From Thermoleophilia bacterium (GTDB taxonomy: Bacteria > Actinomycetota > Thermoleophilia > Miltoncostaeales > Miltoncostaeaceae): 59,911 nucleotides of DNA. Positions 53,160-59,911 of the stretch are shown piece after piece. The stretch is taken from positions 1-59,911 of the forward strand of contig JALOLS010000025.1 of NCBI GenBank assembly GCA_025455865.1, read 5' to 3'. The notes below the pieces were generated by a model that saw nothing but the letters and a program-made list of their open reading frames with translations, was not told the DNA's origin and did no database searches. Position 1 is the stretch's first letter, and each line of letters opens with the position of its first letter. The position numbers were made by a program, and so were the translations under genes.

Positions 53160-54253
53160 GCGGCCCGCCCGAGCGGGAGGATCCGGGCCCCCTGCGGGTC
53201 CTGTGCCTCAGCAACATGTACCCCGGGCCGGCCGACCCCGACTACGGGGCCTTCGTGGCCCGGATGTGCGCGGCCCTGGAGCGCCGGGGGGTCGAGGTGG
53301 AGCGCGTCGTCATCGACACCCGCGCCCGCGGGGCCGTCCGCACGCCGGCCAAGTACGCGGGCCTGGCCGCCCGGGCCGCGCGGCGGGCCCGGGGGTGCGA
53401 CGTGGTCTACGCCCACTACCTCTTCCCGACCGGCGGGATCGCGGCCATGTGCGGGCGCATGGCCCGCCGGCCCTGGGTGGTGACCGCCCACGGGCAGGAC
53501 GTGGCCAACCTGCGCCGCGGCGCGATCCGCCGGGTGTCCGCGGCCGGGGTCGAGGGCGCCTCGGCGGTGATCGCGGTGAGCCGCTGGCTGGCCGGTGAGC
53601 TCGCGGGGTCGGGGCTCCTCCTGCCGCCGGTGACCGTGGCGGACATGGGGGTCGACACCGCCATGTTCCGCCCGGGCGACCGCGCCGCCGCCCGTGCCCG
53701 CCTGGGCCTGGCGCCCGATGGCCCGCTGGTGCTCGCCGTGGGCGGGCTCACCGAGCGCAAGAACCCGCTCACCCTGCTCCAGGCCATGCCCGCGGTGCTC
53801 GCCCGCCATCCGGGGGCGCGCCTCGCCTTCGTCGGGTCGGGGCCGCTCGCCGGGGCGGTGGACGCCGGGGCCCGCCGCCTGGGGATCGCCCACGCGGTGG
53901 TGCGGGCCGGCGCGCTGCCGCACGAGGAGGTGGCCGGGTGGATGGACGCCTGCGACCTGCTCGCGCTCCCCAGCCGGGTGGAGCCGCTGGGCGTGGTCGC
54001 CCTGGAGGCGATGGCGAGCGGGCGCCCGGTGGTCGCGACCCGGGTGGGCGGGGCCGCCGAGGTGGTGCCCGACCCGGCGGCCGGGGCGCTCGTCGACCCG
54101 CTCGACCCGGCCTCGGTCGCGGCCGGGATCCTGCGCGTGCTCGACGACCCGCCCGCGGCCGCGGCCTGCGTGGCCGCCGCCGCGCTGCACTCGGTCGACC
54201 GCCAGGCCGCGCGGGTCGAGGCGGTGCTCCGCGATGCCGCCCGCCGCGGGTGA
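53156..54253 (+). CDS. Glycosyltransferase family 4 (module 1)
   Basis: 365 residues, GT-B fold: LRVLCLSNMYPGPADPDYGAFVARMCAALERRGVEVERV, DVVYAHYLFPTGGIAAMC, PLVLAVGGLTERKNPLTLLQAM and the EX7E motif in PSRVEPLGVVALEAMASGRPVVAT. It resembles the GT4 at 57352. It adds a sugar to the lipid-linked repeat unit. It overlaps fetA by 20 bp. Confidence 0.9.
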   Translation: MSGPPEREDPGPLRVLCLSNMYPGPADPDYGAFVARMCAALERRGVEVERVVIDTRARGAVRTPAKYAGLAARAARRARGCDVVYAHYLFPTGGIAAMCGRMARRPWVVTAHGQDVANLRRGAIRRVSAAGVEGASAVIAVSRWLAGELAGSGLLLPPVTVADMGVDTAMFRPGDRAAARARLGLAPDGPLVLAVGGLTERKNPLTLLQAMPAVLARHPGARLAFVGSGPLAGAVDAGARRLGIAHAVVRAGALPHEEVAGWMDACDLLALPSRVEPLGVVALEAMASGRPVVATRVGGAAEVVPDPAAGALVDPLDPASVAAGILRVLDDPPAAAACVAAAALHSVDRQAARVEAVLRDAARRG

Positions 54254-54923
54254 CGCGCTCTTCTCCCTGGAGGGCGTCCGGGTCACCGGCCCGGCCGGGG
54301 AACGCGTCCTCGACGGCCTGAGCGCCGAGGTCCCCGCCGCGGGGGTCACCGTGGTGGCCGGCCCATCCGGAGCCGGGAAGACCACGCTGCTGCGCCTGTG
54401 CAACCGGCTGGAGGCGCCGGACGCCGGGGTGGTGCGCTTCCGCGGGGACGACGTGGCGGGGCTCGACCCCCTCGCCCTGCGCCGCCGGGTGGGCATGGTC
54501 TTCCAGCGGCCCACCCCGTTCGGCGGGACGGTGCGCGACAACCTGCGGGTGGCCGACCCGGCGGCGGACGACCGGGCGTGCCGGGGCGTCCTCGCCCGCG
54601 CCGGGCTCCCGCCGGCGTTCCTCGACCGCGACGCGTCGACCCTCTCCGGCGGCGAGGCCCAGCGCATGTGCCTCGCCCGCGCGCTCATGGCCGGGCCGGA
54701 GGCCCTGCTGATGGACGAGCCCACGGCCTCGCTGGACCCGGCCGCGACCGCCGGCCTGGAGCGCCTGGCCCGCGACCTGGCCGCGTCCGGCATCCCGGTG
54801 GTGTGGGTGACCCACGACCTGGCCCAGGTCCGGCGCATCGCGGACCGCGTGCTGGTGCTGATCGGCGGGCGCCGGGCCGACGAGGCCGCGGCGCGGGCGT
54901 TCCTGGAGGGACGCGGTGGGTGA
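54234..54923 (+). CDS. fetA: ABC ATPase, FetA-like
   Basis: 229 residues: Walker A GPSGAGKTT (about residues 43-51), Q-loop VFQRPTPFGGTVRDNL, signature LSGGEAQRMCLARAL, Walker B LLMDEPTASLDP and H-loop VTHDLAQV. The short form, the R-P-T-P-F segment and the following FetB-type gene identify the FetAB (YbbL/YbbM) iron-export or metal-tolerance transporter. It starts inside the end of the GT4 gene. Confidence 0.82.
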   Translation: MPPAAGDALFSLEGVRVTGPAGERVLDGLSAEVPAAGVTVVAGPSGAGKTTLLRLCNRLEAPDAGVVRFRGDDVAGLDPLALRRRVGMVFQRPTPFGGTVRDNLRVADPAADDRACRGVLARAGLPPAFLDRDASTLSGGEAQRMCLARALMAGPEALLMDEPTASLDPAATAGLERLARDLAASGIPVVWVTHDLAQVRRIADRVLVLIGGRRADEAAARAFLEGRGG

Positions 54924-55692
54924 GGTCGGGTGGGCCGGCCTCGCGGCCTCGCTCGCGCTGGTCGCCGTGGCGGTGGCGATCTCCGCCTGGCGCGGCCTGG
55001 GCCTGGAGCGGACGATGGCCTGGGCCGCGGCCCGGGCGCTGGTGCAGCTCATGGCGGTGGGGCTCGCGCTCGGCCTGGTGATCGAGCCGGGGCAGCCGAT
55101 CGCCTACAGCGTGCTCTGGCTGGTCGCGATGGTGGCGTTCGCGGCCGACGTGGCCCGGCGGCGGGCCCCGGAGGTCCCGGGGGTCTTCCCGCTCGCGGCG
55201 CTGGCCTTCGCGGCCGCCGGCGCGGTCACCCTCGGCGTGGTCTTCGGCCTGGGCATCCTGCCCCTGGAGGGCCGCACGCTCGTCCCGGTCGGCGGCCTGA
55301 TGATCGGCAACGCGATGAACGCGACGGTCCTCGCGGGCCGGCGGATCGTCGAGGGGATGCGCGACGGCCGCGACGAGGTCGAGGCCCGCCTGGCCCTGGG
55401 GATGCCCGCCACCCGGGCGGCCCGGCCCCAGCTCCGCGGAGCGCTGCGCACGGCGCTGATCCCCCAGATCGAGACGACCAAGGCGGTCGGGATCGTGTTC
55501 CTGCCCGGCGCGATGACCGGCCTGATCCTGGCCGGGGTCGACCCGGTGGCGGCGGTGAAGGTGCAGGCGGTCATCATGTACCTGGTGCTCGCCTCGACCG
55601 CGGTGACCACCGCGGTGGTCGCGGCGGGGCTCACCCGGCGCCTGTTCACGCCGGACCATCGCCTGGTGCGCCTGGTCCGGCCGGCCGAGTGA
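54916..55692 (+). CDS. fetB: FetB-like permease (UPF0014)
   Basis: 258 residues with about 7 TM helices. GLERTMAWAAARALVQLMAVGLAL, VGGLMIGNAMNATVLAGRRI, EARLALGMPATRAARPQLRGALRTALIPQIETTKAVGIVFLPGAMTGLILAGVDPV and KVQAVIMYLVLAS are the FetB/YbbM signature. In E. coli FetAB exports iron under oxidative stress. Its position between two polysaccharide modules is unusual. GTG 54916 overlaps fetA by 8 bp. Confidence 0.9.
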   Translation: MGEVGWAGLAASLALVAVAVAISAWRGLGLERTMAWAAARALVQLMAVGLALGLVIEPGQPIAYSVLWLVAMVAFAADVARRRAPEVPGVFPLAALAFAAAGAVTLGVVFGLGILPLEGRTLVPVGGLMIGNAMNATVLAGRRIVEGMRDGRDEVEARLALGMPATRAARPQLRGALRTALIPQIETTKAVGIVFLPGAMTGLILAGVDPVAAVKVQAVIMYLVLASTAVTTAVVAAGLTRRLFTPDHRLVRLVRPAE

Positions 55693-55729
55693 GGACCTCG
55701 GCGCGCCGGGTCCGCGCGGCGGCCCCTGC

Positions 55730-55735
55730 TAGCGT
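55730..55735 (+). promoter_or_regulatory. Probable -10 box TAGCGT for the second ligase module
   Basis: TAGCGT is 9 nt upstream of ATG 55745 in the 52-bp gap after fetB. A second transcription start for module 2 is likely. Confidence 0.4.
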
Positions 55736-55744
55736 GGGCGGCCG

Positions 55745-57355
55745 ATGTCGGTGAGCGCGCCCAGCCCCGCGGTCTCCGCGGCCCTGAGGCCCCCGACGCG
55801 GCTCGCGGCCCTCGCCGGGCTCGGCGCCCTGGCCGCGGCGGGCCTGGCCGCGTGGCTGCCCCTGCTCGGGCTGGCCCTGGCCCTGGGCGCGGCGCTGCTC
55901 GTGCTGCTGCGCGACGTGCCCATGCCCGCGCTCGGGCGGGTGCTGGTGGTGCTGGCCGCCGCCGCGGCGATCATGGGCCCCAACCTGGCGCTGCCCGGCG
56001 CCCGGGCGGCGTTCGCCTTCCGGGTCCTGGCCCTGCTGATCGCGCTCGGCCTCTCGGCCTACCTGCTCACCGGCGGGTCGGTGCGGGTGCCGGCCGGGCT
56101 CGGCACCCCCCTGGTGCTCGCCGGGGCGTGGGCCGGGTGGTCGGCGGTGTCGATCGGCTGGGCCCGGAGCCCCCTGGCCGCGGTGCGCTGGACGGCGCTG
56201 CTCAGCCTCATGCTCGCGCTGATGATCGGCGTGGCCCTGGTCATGCGCACCCGCCGCGGGGCGCGCTGGGTGCTCGGGGCCCTGGGCGTCACGCTGGCCC
56301 TCGCGATCCTGGTCGGGATCGCCGAGATCCTCACCGGCGTGCGCCTGCCCACCTCCTCGCTGGCCAACCGGGTCGGCGCGTTCGCGGCCACCTCGTTCTT
56401 CGGCAACCAGAACAACTTCGCGACCGCCCTCTCGCTCGCCCTGCCGTTCCTGGTCGCGCTGCCGGTGGTGTTCCGCGACGCCCGGGTGCGCATCGCCGGC
56501 CTGGCCGGGGCGCTGGTGGCGATCACCATGATCCTGTTCACCGGCAGCAAGGCCAACCTGCTCGCGGTCGGCCTCATCCTGGTGGCCCTGGTCGCCCTGC
56601 TCGCCCTCGACCGGGGCGGCCGGCGGATGCTGGTGGGGGCGCTCGCGGTGGTCGCGGTGGCCGCCGCGCTCATCATCCCGTCGCTCCAGGGCGCCGGGCC
56701 CATCCCGCTCCCGCGGGAGGCGGTGGCCAAGCTCTCGTTCTCGACGCTCCAGAGCCAGGTGGAGGGCCAGACCGGCTCGGGCGCGGTGCGATCCTCGCTG
56801 GTCGGCGAGGGCCTGTCGCTGTTCGAGGGGTCGGCCGGGCTGGGCGTGGGCGCCGGCAACGCCGAGAGCCGCATCCGCGCCGAGGCCGGGTTCCTGGGGG
56901 CGTCCAACCTCCACAACTGGTGGCTGGAGGTGCTGGTGAACCTCGGGATCGTCGGCTTCGGCCTGTTCGTGGCCCTCTACCTGGTGATGCTGCGCGGGCA
57001 GGTCCGGATCGCCCGCCACGCCGAGGACCCGCTGCTGCGCTACCTGGGCCTGGCCGGCGGCCTCGCCCTCATCGGCTTCCTGGCCGCGAGCCTGGGGCCG
57101 TCCACGATGGTCGCCTTCGCGCCGATGTGGGTCACCTTCGGGGTGTGCCTGGGGACGATCGTTCTGGCAAGGAGGGGGTCGAGTCCGTCGGGAGACCCTC
57201 TCCGCTCATCAGGGGCCGGGTCGAGTCCGTCGGGAGACCCTCTCCGCTCATCAGGGGCCGGGTCGAGTCCGTCGGGAGACCCTCCCCGCTCATCGGGGGC
57301 CGGGTCGAGTCCCCGGTCGTCGCACGCGGCCGGCCCGGCAGGGGCCTCAGCATGA
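55745..57355 (+). CDS. O-antigen ligase/Wzy-like membrane protein with repeat-derived tail (module 2)
   Basis: 536 residues with about 12 TM helices. Family motifs are VGAFAATSFFGNQNNFATALSLALPFLVAL, MILFTGSKANLLAVGLILVAL, then SAGLGVGAGNAESRIRAEAGFLGASNLHNWWLEVLVNLGIVGFGLFV (H-N-W and N-L-G-I-V-G-F). From about residue 479 the tail is not native-looking: it is the 14-residue unit SSPSGDPLRSSGAG repeated three times, encoded by repeat array C. The ATG of the next GT4 overlaps its stop (ATGA). Confidence 0.85.
   Translation: MSVSAPSPAVSAALRPPTRLAALAGLGALAAAGLAAWLPLLGLALALGAALLVLLRDVPMPALGRVLVVLAAAAAIMGPNLALPGARAAFAFRVLALLIALGLSAYLLTGGSVRVPAGLGTPLVLAGAWAGWSAVSIGWARSPLAAVRWTALLSLMLALMIGVALVMRTRRGARWVLGALGVTLALAILVGIAEILTGVRLPTSSLANRVGAFAATSFFGNQNNFATALSLALPFLVALPVVFRDARVRIAGLAGALVAITMILFTGSKANLLAVGLILVALVALLALDRGGRRMLVGALAVVAVAAALIIPSLQGAGPIPLPREAVAKLSFSTLQSQVEGQTGSGAVRSSLVGEGLSLFEGSAGLGVGAGNAESRIRAEAGFLGASNLHNWWLEVLVNLGIVGFGLFVALYLVMLRGQVRIARHAEDPLLRYLGLAGGLALIGFLAASLGPSTMVAFAPMWVTFGVCLGTIVLARRGSSPSGDPLRSSGAGSSPSGDPLRSSGAGSSPSGDPPRSSGAGSSPRSSHAAGPAGASA
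57175..57315. repeat. Tandem repeat array C, 42-bp unit, about 3.3 copies
   Basis: TCGAGTCCGTCGGGAGACCC recurs at 57179, 57221 and 57263, and a partial copy starts at 57305. The period is exactly 42 bp with one or two changes between copies. It shares CGAGTCCGTCGGGAG with array A. GGAGA/TCTCC can form a small hairpin. The array is in frame and encodes the C-terminus of the O-antigen ligase, just before the GT4 start. Confidence 0.95.
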
Positions 57356-58545
57356 GGATCCTCATGCTGAGCCACATGTACCCGAGCCCGGTCAACCCGA
57401 CCGCCGGCATCTTCGTGCACGAGCAGGTGCGCGCGCTGATCGAGCGCGGGCACGACGTGCGGGTGGTCTCGCCCAAGGGCTGGGCCCCGCCGGGGCTCCC
57501 GCGCTGGGCCGCCTACCGCCAGGTGCGCGGCTTCGACCGCGTGGACGGGGTGCCGGTGCTCTACCCCCGCAAGCTCACCCTGCCCTCGGCGCGCCTCGGG
57601 GCGCTCAACGCCGACGCGATGCTGTGGGCCATCCGCCGGCCCCTGGAGCGCGTCCACGAGCGCTGGCCGTTCCAGGTCATCCACGCCCACATGCTGGTGC
57701 CCGACGGCTGGGCGGCCATGCGGGTCGCCGAGGTGCTGGGCATGCCGGTCGTGGCGACCGCCCACCGGGCCGACGTGCTCGACCTGCCCGCCCGCGGCCC
57801 GGCCAACCGGATGAAGGTGTCCGAGACCGTCACCGGCCTGGACGCGGTGGTGAGCGTGAGCCGGGCGATCGCCGACGCGGCCGAGTCGCTCGGCCGGCCC
57901 CGGCGGCCCGTGGAGGTGGTCCCCAACGGCGCCGACCACCGCACCTTCATGCCCCGCGACGCCCGGGAGGCCCGCGCCCGCCTGGGCCTGCCGGAGGACG
58001 GCCCGCTGGTGAGCTACGTGGGCAAGCTCGTGCCCCGCAAGGGGGTGGACACCCTCATCGAGGCGATGGGGCTGCTCGCCCGGCGGCCCGGCGGCGCCCC
58101 GGTGCTCGCGATGGCCGGCATCGGGGAGATGCGCGACGGGCTGGAGTCCCGGGCCCGGGAGCTCGGGGTGGCCGACCGCATCCACTGGCTCGGCAAGCTC
58201 CCCCACGACGACGTGGCCTGGGCCATGGCCGCCGGCGACGTGTTCGTGCTCCCGTCCCTCTCGGAGGGCCTGCCCACGGTCGTGTGCGAGGCCATGGCCT
58301 GTGCCCGAGCGGTGGTCGCGACCGCGGTGGACGGCACCCCGGAGATCGTGGACGACGGCCAGACCGGCCTGCTGGTCCCGCCGCGCGCGCCCGAGGCGCT
58401 CGCCGCCGCGCTCGGGCGCCTGCTGGACGACCCGGACCTCCGCGCGCGGATGGCCGCCGAGGCCCACCGGCGGTCCGAGGCCGACTACACCTGGGCCGCC
58501 AACGCACGGCGCATGGAGCGCATCTACCAGGAGCTGGTGGTCTGA
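57352..58545 (+). CDS. Glycosyltransferase family 4 (module 2)
   Basis: 397 residues, GT-B fold: MRILMLSHMYPSPVNPTAGIFVHEQVRALIERGHDVRVVSPKG, FQVIHAHMLVPDGWAA, LVSYVGKLVPRKGVDTLIEAM and the EX7E motif in PSLSEGLPTVVCEAMACARAVVATAVDGTPEIVDDGQTGLLVPP. It is homologous to the module 1 GT4 at 53156. It follows the second ligase as ATGA overlap. Confidence 0.92.
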   Translation: MRILMLSHMYPSPVNPTAGIFVHEQVRALIERGHDVRVVSPKGWAPPGLPRWAAYRQVRGFDRVDGVPVLYPRKLTLPSARLGALNADAMLWAIRRPLERVHERWPFQVIHAHMLVPDGWAAMRVAEVLGMPVVATAHRADVLDLPARGPANRMKVSETVTGLDAVVSVSRAIADAAESLGRPRRPVEVVPNGADHRTFMPRDAREARARLGLPEDGPLVSYVGKLVPRKGVDTLIEAMGLLARRPGGAPVLAMAGIGEMRDGLESRARELGVADRIHWLGKLPHDDVAWAMAAGDVFVLPSLSEGLPTVVCEAMACARAVVATAVDGTPEIVDDGQTGLLVPPRAPEALAAALGRLLDDPDLRARMAAEAHRRSEADYTWAANARRMERIYQELVV

Positions 58546-59702
58546 CCCCGCCCGCGGTGGTCCTGCAGGCCTCAGGGCCCAACGCCCTGGGGATCGTCCG
58601 CAGCCTGGGCCGCGCCGGCGTCCCGGTGATCGCCTGCGATCACGACCCCCAGGCGCTCGGCCTGCGCTCCCGGTACGTGCGGCCGCACCTCACCCGCGAC
58701 CCCCTGGCCGACCCCGAGGGCTTCTGCGCCGACCTGGCCGAGCTCGGGGCGACGCTCCCCGAGCGGGGCGTGCTCTTCTGCACCCACGACGAGGCGCTGG
58801 CCGCCATCGGGCCCCGCGAGGAGGCCCTCGCGCGGTGGTTCGCGCGGCCCTGGAGCCCGTGGGCGACCCTGGCCCCGGTGCTCGACAAGGGCGCCCAGCA
58901 CGCGGCCGCCCGCCGCATCGGCTTCCCCGTGCCGATCACCGTCGAGCCGCGCGACGAGCGCGACGTGGAGCGGGCCGCGCACGAGCTGCGCTTCCCGATG
59001 ATCCTGAAGCCCCGCGAGGCGCCCGAGTTCCGCCGGCGCTTCCGCGCCCAGGTGCTCGAGTGCCGGGACGCCGATGAGCTGCGGGCCAACTGGGAGCTGG
59101 CGGCGCCGTACGGGCCGCAGATCAGCGAGGTCATCCCCGGCGGGGATGAGTGCCTGTGGACGCTCGGGAGCTACCGCGACGCCCAGGGCCGGCCGCTCGC
59201 CTCGTTCACCGGCCGGAAGCTCCGCCAGTGGCCCCCGCGCTTCGGCACCGCGCGGGCGGCCGAGAGCCGCTGGGACCCGGACCTGGCCGGGCGCTGCCAT
59301 GCGCTGCTGGACGAGCTCGGCTTCCACGGGATCAGCCAGGTGGAGGTCAAGCGCGACCCGCGCGACGGCCGGGACCACCTGATCGAGGTGAACCCGCGGT
59401 CGTGGCTGTGGATCTCCCTGGCGACGGCCTGCGGGGTGAACATCCCGCGCGCCTGCTGGATGGACGCCACCGGCACCCCGGCCCGCTGGCGCGCGGGGCA
59501 CCGCAGCGGCCTGCGGTGGACGCTCGGCGCCAAGCACCTGGCCGCGAGCGTGCGGGAGGTGCGCCGGGGCCGCTGGGACGCCCGCTCGGCGCTCGCCTCG
59601 GTGCGCCCGCCCATCGTCGACGGCGTGCTCGACCCCCGGGACCCGGTCCCGGCCCTGGCCCAGTACGCCCGCCTGGCCCGCCTGGCCCGGGGTCGCCGGT
59701 GA
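58542..59702 (+). CDS. ATP-grasp carboxylate-amine ligase-like protein, probable CTG start
   Basis: 386 residues from CTG 58542, which overlaps the GT4 stop as CTGA. AGGAG at 58529-58533 sits 8 nt upstream, a good ribosome-binding-site distance. The alternative GTG at 58557 would be 23 nt away. Domains: PreATP-grasp (VVLQASGPNALGIVRSLGRAGVPVIACDHD), then ATP-grasp (AAARRIGFPVPITVEPRD, MILKPREAPEFRRRF, ISEVIPGGDECLWTLGSYRD, ISQVEVKRDPRDGRDHLIEVNPRSWLWISL). The ligation partner is unknown. In glycan clusters these enzymes may attach amino acids or other groups to sugars. Confidence 0.82.
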   Translation: MTPPAVVLQASGPNALGIVRSLGRAGVPVIACDHDPQALGLRSRYVRPHLTRDPLADPEGFCADLAELGATLPERGVLFCTHDEALAAIGPREEALARWFARPWSPWATLAPVLDKGAQHAAARRIGFPVPITVEPRDERDVERAAHELRFPMILKPREAPEFRRRFRAQVLECRDADELRANWELAAPYGPQISEVIPGGDECLWTLGSYRDAQGRPLASFTGRKLRQWPPRFGTARAAESRWDPDLAGRCHALLDELGFHGISQVEVKRDPRDGRDHLIEVNPRSWLWISLATACGVNIPRACWMDATGTPARWRAGHRSGLRWTLGAKHLAASVREVRRGRWDARSALASVRPPIVDGVLDPRDPVPALAQYARLARLARGRR

Positions 59703-59911
59703 GGCCGGTCCGCGTGCGGATGGACGCGGTGCTCGAGCCCTTCGCCCCCCGGGCGCGCTGGGCGCTCGGCATCCTGCTGGACGCCGCCGGCGCCGCGCCG
59801 GAGTGGGTGGACGAGGGGCCGGCCGAGGTCGTCTACGCGCCGGTCCCGCCGGCCGAGGGGGTCTGGATCCCGGTGCAGCACGCCGCCCAGGCGTTCTTCG
59901 CCGGCCCCGAG
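59699..59911 (+). CDS. Unidentified gene, 5' part only
   Basis: The frame opens at GTG 59699 (overlapping the ATP-grasp stop as GTGA) and is still open at the window end, giving 71 residues: RPVRVRMDAVLEPFAPRARWALGILLDAAGAAPEWVDEGPAEVVYAPVPP. It faintly resembles the N-terminal domain found before some polysaccharide deacetylases (DUF7033-like), which would suit the cluster. That is only a guess from 71 residues. Confidence 0.5.
   Translation, partial: MRPVRVRMDAVLEPFAPRARWALGILLDAAGAAPEWVDEGPAEVVYAPVPPAEGVWIPVQHAAQAFFAGPE

Overview
The window is very GC-rich (third codon positions almost entirely G or C), uses GTG starts heavily, and is packed with four-base stop/start overlaps. The gene content fits a high-GC actinobacterium, most likely class Thermoleophilia: an F420-type LLM oxidoreductase, DUF6325/SHOCT and DUF6636 proteins, CSLREA- and RTX-type surface proteins with Arg-rich C-terminal domains, and a TreT/OtsA pair. 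The taxonomic placement is inference from these families; there is no rRNA to confirm it. I saw no tRNA, rRNA, transposase, integrase or CRISPR array. Most of the window is ordinary chromosome.

Layout. 0-9 kb: partial SnoaL-like gene, a MacB-like ABC permease/ATPase pair, an exported rhodanese, an IscX-like gene whose first 40 codons are a tandem repeat, divergent hsp20-lon, a methyltransferase, pdxH, a peroxiredoxin and a YciI protein. 9-16 kb (mostly minus): rlmN, a secreted clan GH-A-like protein, two MFS exporters, then a secreted RTX-type protein. 16-20 kb: a trxB-trxA-fmdB-csoR/cstR operon with a CsoR-type palindromic operator in front, flanked by small membrane and zinc-ribbon genes and a DUF6325-SHOCT pair. 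20-29 kb: HAD hydrolase, PIG-V-like glycosyltransferase and psuG (minus), then a bifunctional penicillin-binding protein, a large GT-C-like membrane protein, a SnoaL-like gene and an EEP-fold hydrolase (plus).

29-36 kb (minus) is one overlapping operon: a DPM1/GtrB-type GT2, a GT4, a methyltransferase, an AglD/LPG-synthase-type membrane protein, a DUF2079 protein, a small membrane protein and a second PIG-V protein with a disrupted 3' end. It looks like a polyprenyl-phosphate-sugar pathway with GT-C acceptor transferases. 36-44 kb: a CSLREA surface protein, an M28-like membrane protein without recognisable metal ligands, treT-otsA, a DUF6636 protein and moaC. 44.6-46.3 kb: a frameshifted Mrr-N remnant and a soluble globin-coupled chemoreceptor. 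46.4 kb to the end (plus) is a long surface-polysaccharide-type cluster: LLM oxidoreductase, secreted proteins, methyltransferase, FlgD-Ig protein, two O-antigen-ligase/GT4 modules separated by fetAB, an ATP-grasp ligase and a partial gene.

Three features cross these blocks. A family of about 42-bp tandem repeats occurs in three arrays, each flush with gene ends (3027-3146, 7329-7466, 57175-57315). Many genes carry a TAnnnT -10 box only 6-9 nt before the start codon, which implies leaderless mRNAs. Two genes appear to start with CTG inside a CTGA stop/start overlap.
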